DNA of 64,000 nucleotides from Candidatus Aegiribacteria sp. MLS_C (GTDB lineage Bacteria > Fermentibacterota > Fermentibacteria > Fermentibacterales > JCC-6): positions 1-64,000 of the forward strand of contig LQBI01000030.1 of assembly GCA_002030045.1 (NCBI GenBank). The letters run 5' to 3'. This document shows, piece after piece, positions 63,214 through 64,000 of the stretch. Every line of letters begins with the position of its first letter. Within the stretch, counting starts at the first letter, position 1. Made by a program: the position numbers and the translations under genes. The notes below the pieces were generated by a model that did not search any database, was not told where the DNA came from, and was given only the letters and a program-made list of their open reading frames with translations.

Positions 63214-63954
63214 TCAGATCCTGAAAGTGACCCCTCCGGTAATGAAGCTCACAAGTGTGAAGTTGTACACGGACTCCACGTCCGCACCGCCCTCCACGAT
63301 CCGGTAACCGGCCCTGAGGTCCATCCTGTCCGTTACGCCGTAGAGAAGCCCGAGGAAGACGTCCTCAGCCCTTCCCTGTGGTCCCACCAGAGCATCGCCC
63401 TCCAGAAGAACCGACATCCTGCAGGTGGGTCTCCAGCGCAGGTCGAAACTGAGCAACGGTACGAATCCCGTGTTGGTGGTGTTGGCAGAGAGGCTTCCCG
63501 AGTCCAGTCTTATCTCGGCATCCCGTATCTTGGCGGTGAACCCGCCGGAGAACGAGAGCAAAGGAGAGTCCGCCAGCAGGTACCTCCATGTGAGGCGGTA
63601 GGAGTCGAACCTGTAGAGACCGTCGACCTCGCTTCCTCTAGGGAAGGTCTCGCCTCCGAAGTCGATGTCCTGCTCGAGTATTCCGGAACCCTCGAGCCGC
63701 AGGGGGGCCGCGAAAGCGTAGAATGTGTGCCTGCCGGTCTCCAGGCCGGCCCTGAGACGGTATGCGAACTCCGGGTCCACATCCAGTGCGCCGGTGAGCG
63801 AGAATCTGGTGCCCGTACCGTCGTTGGGGACCTGCACGTCGTTGTAGCCGGGAAATGCAATTCCGGCCTCCACATCGGCGAACCAGCCGCCGAAGGCCGC
63901 TCCGCGGAGCATGATGACCGCCAGGAAGAGAACCATCGCAGAAGAATGAAGCAT
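63214..63954 (-). CDS. outer-membrane beta-barrel protein, hypothetical
   Basis: The 246-residue precursor has a signal peptide (MVLFLAVIMLRGAAFG) and regular alternating beta strands with Gly/aromatic girdle residues up to its C-terminus (GGVTFRI). It resembles small 8-12 strand barrels in size. GGAGGT six bases before the ATG. It converges on the peroxiredoxin gene with a 10-base gap. No function recognised. Confidence 0.75.
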   Translation of the reverse strand: MLHSSAMVLFLAVIMLRGAAFGGWFADVEAGIAFPGYNDVQVPNDGTGTRFSLTGALDVDPEFAYRLRAGLETGRHTFYAFAAPLRLEGSGILEQDIDFGGETFPRGSEVDGLYRFDSYRLTWRYLLADSPLLSFSGGFTAKIRDAEIRLDSGSLSANTTNTGFVPLLSFDLRWRPTCRMSVLLEGDALVGPQGRAEDVFLGLLYGVTDRMDLRAGYRIVEGGADVESVYNFTLVSFITGGVTFRI

Positions 63955-64000
63955 TGCCTTACCTCCGGGTATGTCCGTACCTGGTCGTACGAGGGAACAT

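Overview
The window is a gene-dense (about 60% G+C), mostly plus-strand piece of a bacterial chromosome. It looks like an uncultivated, Gram-negative, anaerobic fermenter. Outer-membrane beta-barrel-like proteins, a Lgt/LspA lipoprotein pathway, a rod-shape system (MreBCD-PBP2-RodA) and a trimeric NAD(P)H-linked [FeFe] hydrogenase are all present. AGG is a heavily used Arg codon and ATA is common for Ile even in housekeeping genes. An FCB-group candidate phylum such as Fermentibacteria would fit, but the taxon is an inference and no rRNA gene is present to test it.

Layout. 1-2568: AT-rich promoter with a perfect operator-like palindrome, a fused ArsR/methyltransferase regulator and S-adenosylhomocysteine hydrolase. 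2665-6494: receiver protein plus hydrogenase subunits (NuoE-like, NuoF-like, [FeFe] HydA), closed by a terminator. 6608-13820: a conserved hypothetical protein, a catalytically odd tyrosine recombinase (minus), a degenerate membrane hybrid sensor, an MgtC protein, an HD hydrolase (minus), a PHP phosphoesterase and a small helical protein. 13827-31522: a lipoprotein, mreB-mreC-mreD-mrdA-mrdB, lgt, comF, a membrane protein, dnaE, an envelope protein, M29 aminopeptidase, a Trm112-like protein, YggU/DUF167 and a large AAA/TPR ATPase, mostly with overlapping or abutting ends. 31594-37773: a frameshifted small membrane protein, a shortened purine nucleoside phosphorylase-like protein, ileS, lspA, carbamate kinase, a DUF6150 repeat protein and a helical protein. 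37818-41694: tRNA-Val(GAC), thrS-infC-rpmI-rplT, a coiled-coil protein and zapA. 41695-55069: a structured gap (possible 6S RNA), rny, ymdB, prenyl synthase, dxs, nadK, recN, pgsA-like, smc, ftsY and an orphan ABC ATPase. 55053-55221: a four-copy repeat cluster. 55214-60823 (minus): DUF2141, aldehyde dehydrogenase, CrtI-type desaturase and a DUF5916 outer-membrane protein. 61007-63954: two YeeE/YedE half-transporters, an FMN reductase, a peroxiredoxin and an outer-membrane protein (minus).

How it fits together. The hydrogenase would dispose of reductant as H2, and carbamate kinase could make ATP by substrate-level phosphorylation. Dxs and the prenyl synthase supply isoprenoids, and the CrtI/ALDH/DUF2141 cluster could oxidise a carotenoid. 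The YeeE pair with the FMN reductase and peroxiredoxin suggests sulfur-compound uptake and redox defence.

Points that merit follow-up: (1) genes whose conserved N-termini require non-ATG/GTG/TTG starts (ftsY CTG, infC ATC, yggU ATT or CTG, the AAA/TPR ATPase CTG); (2) a repeat cluster at 55053-55221 that provides the stop codons of both convergent neighbours and may have truncated an ABC operon; (3) a purine-phosphorylase-like protein that has lost its N-terminal third and apparent catalytic residues and carries a 12-Ala run; (4) a leaderless-looking ArsR-methyltransferase/SAH hydrolase regulatory unit; (5) a compact hydrogenase lacking the extra domains of known bifurcating enzymes. No CRISPR array, prophage, rRNA or clear defence island was seen. 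No gap between genes exceeds 300 bases.
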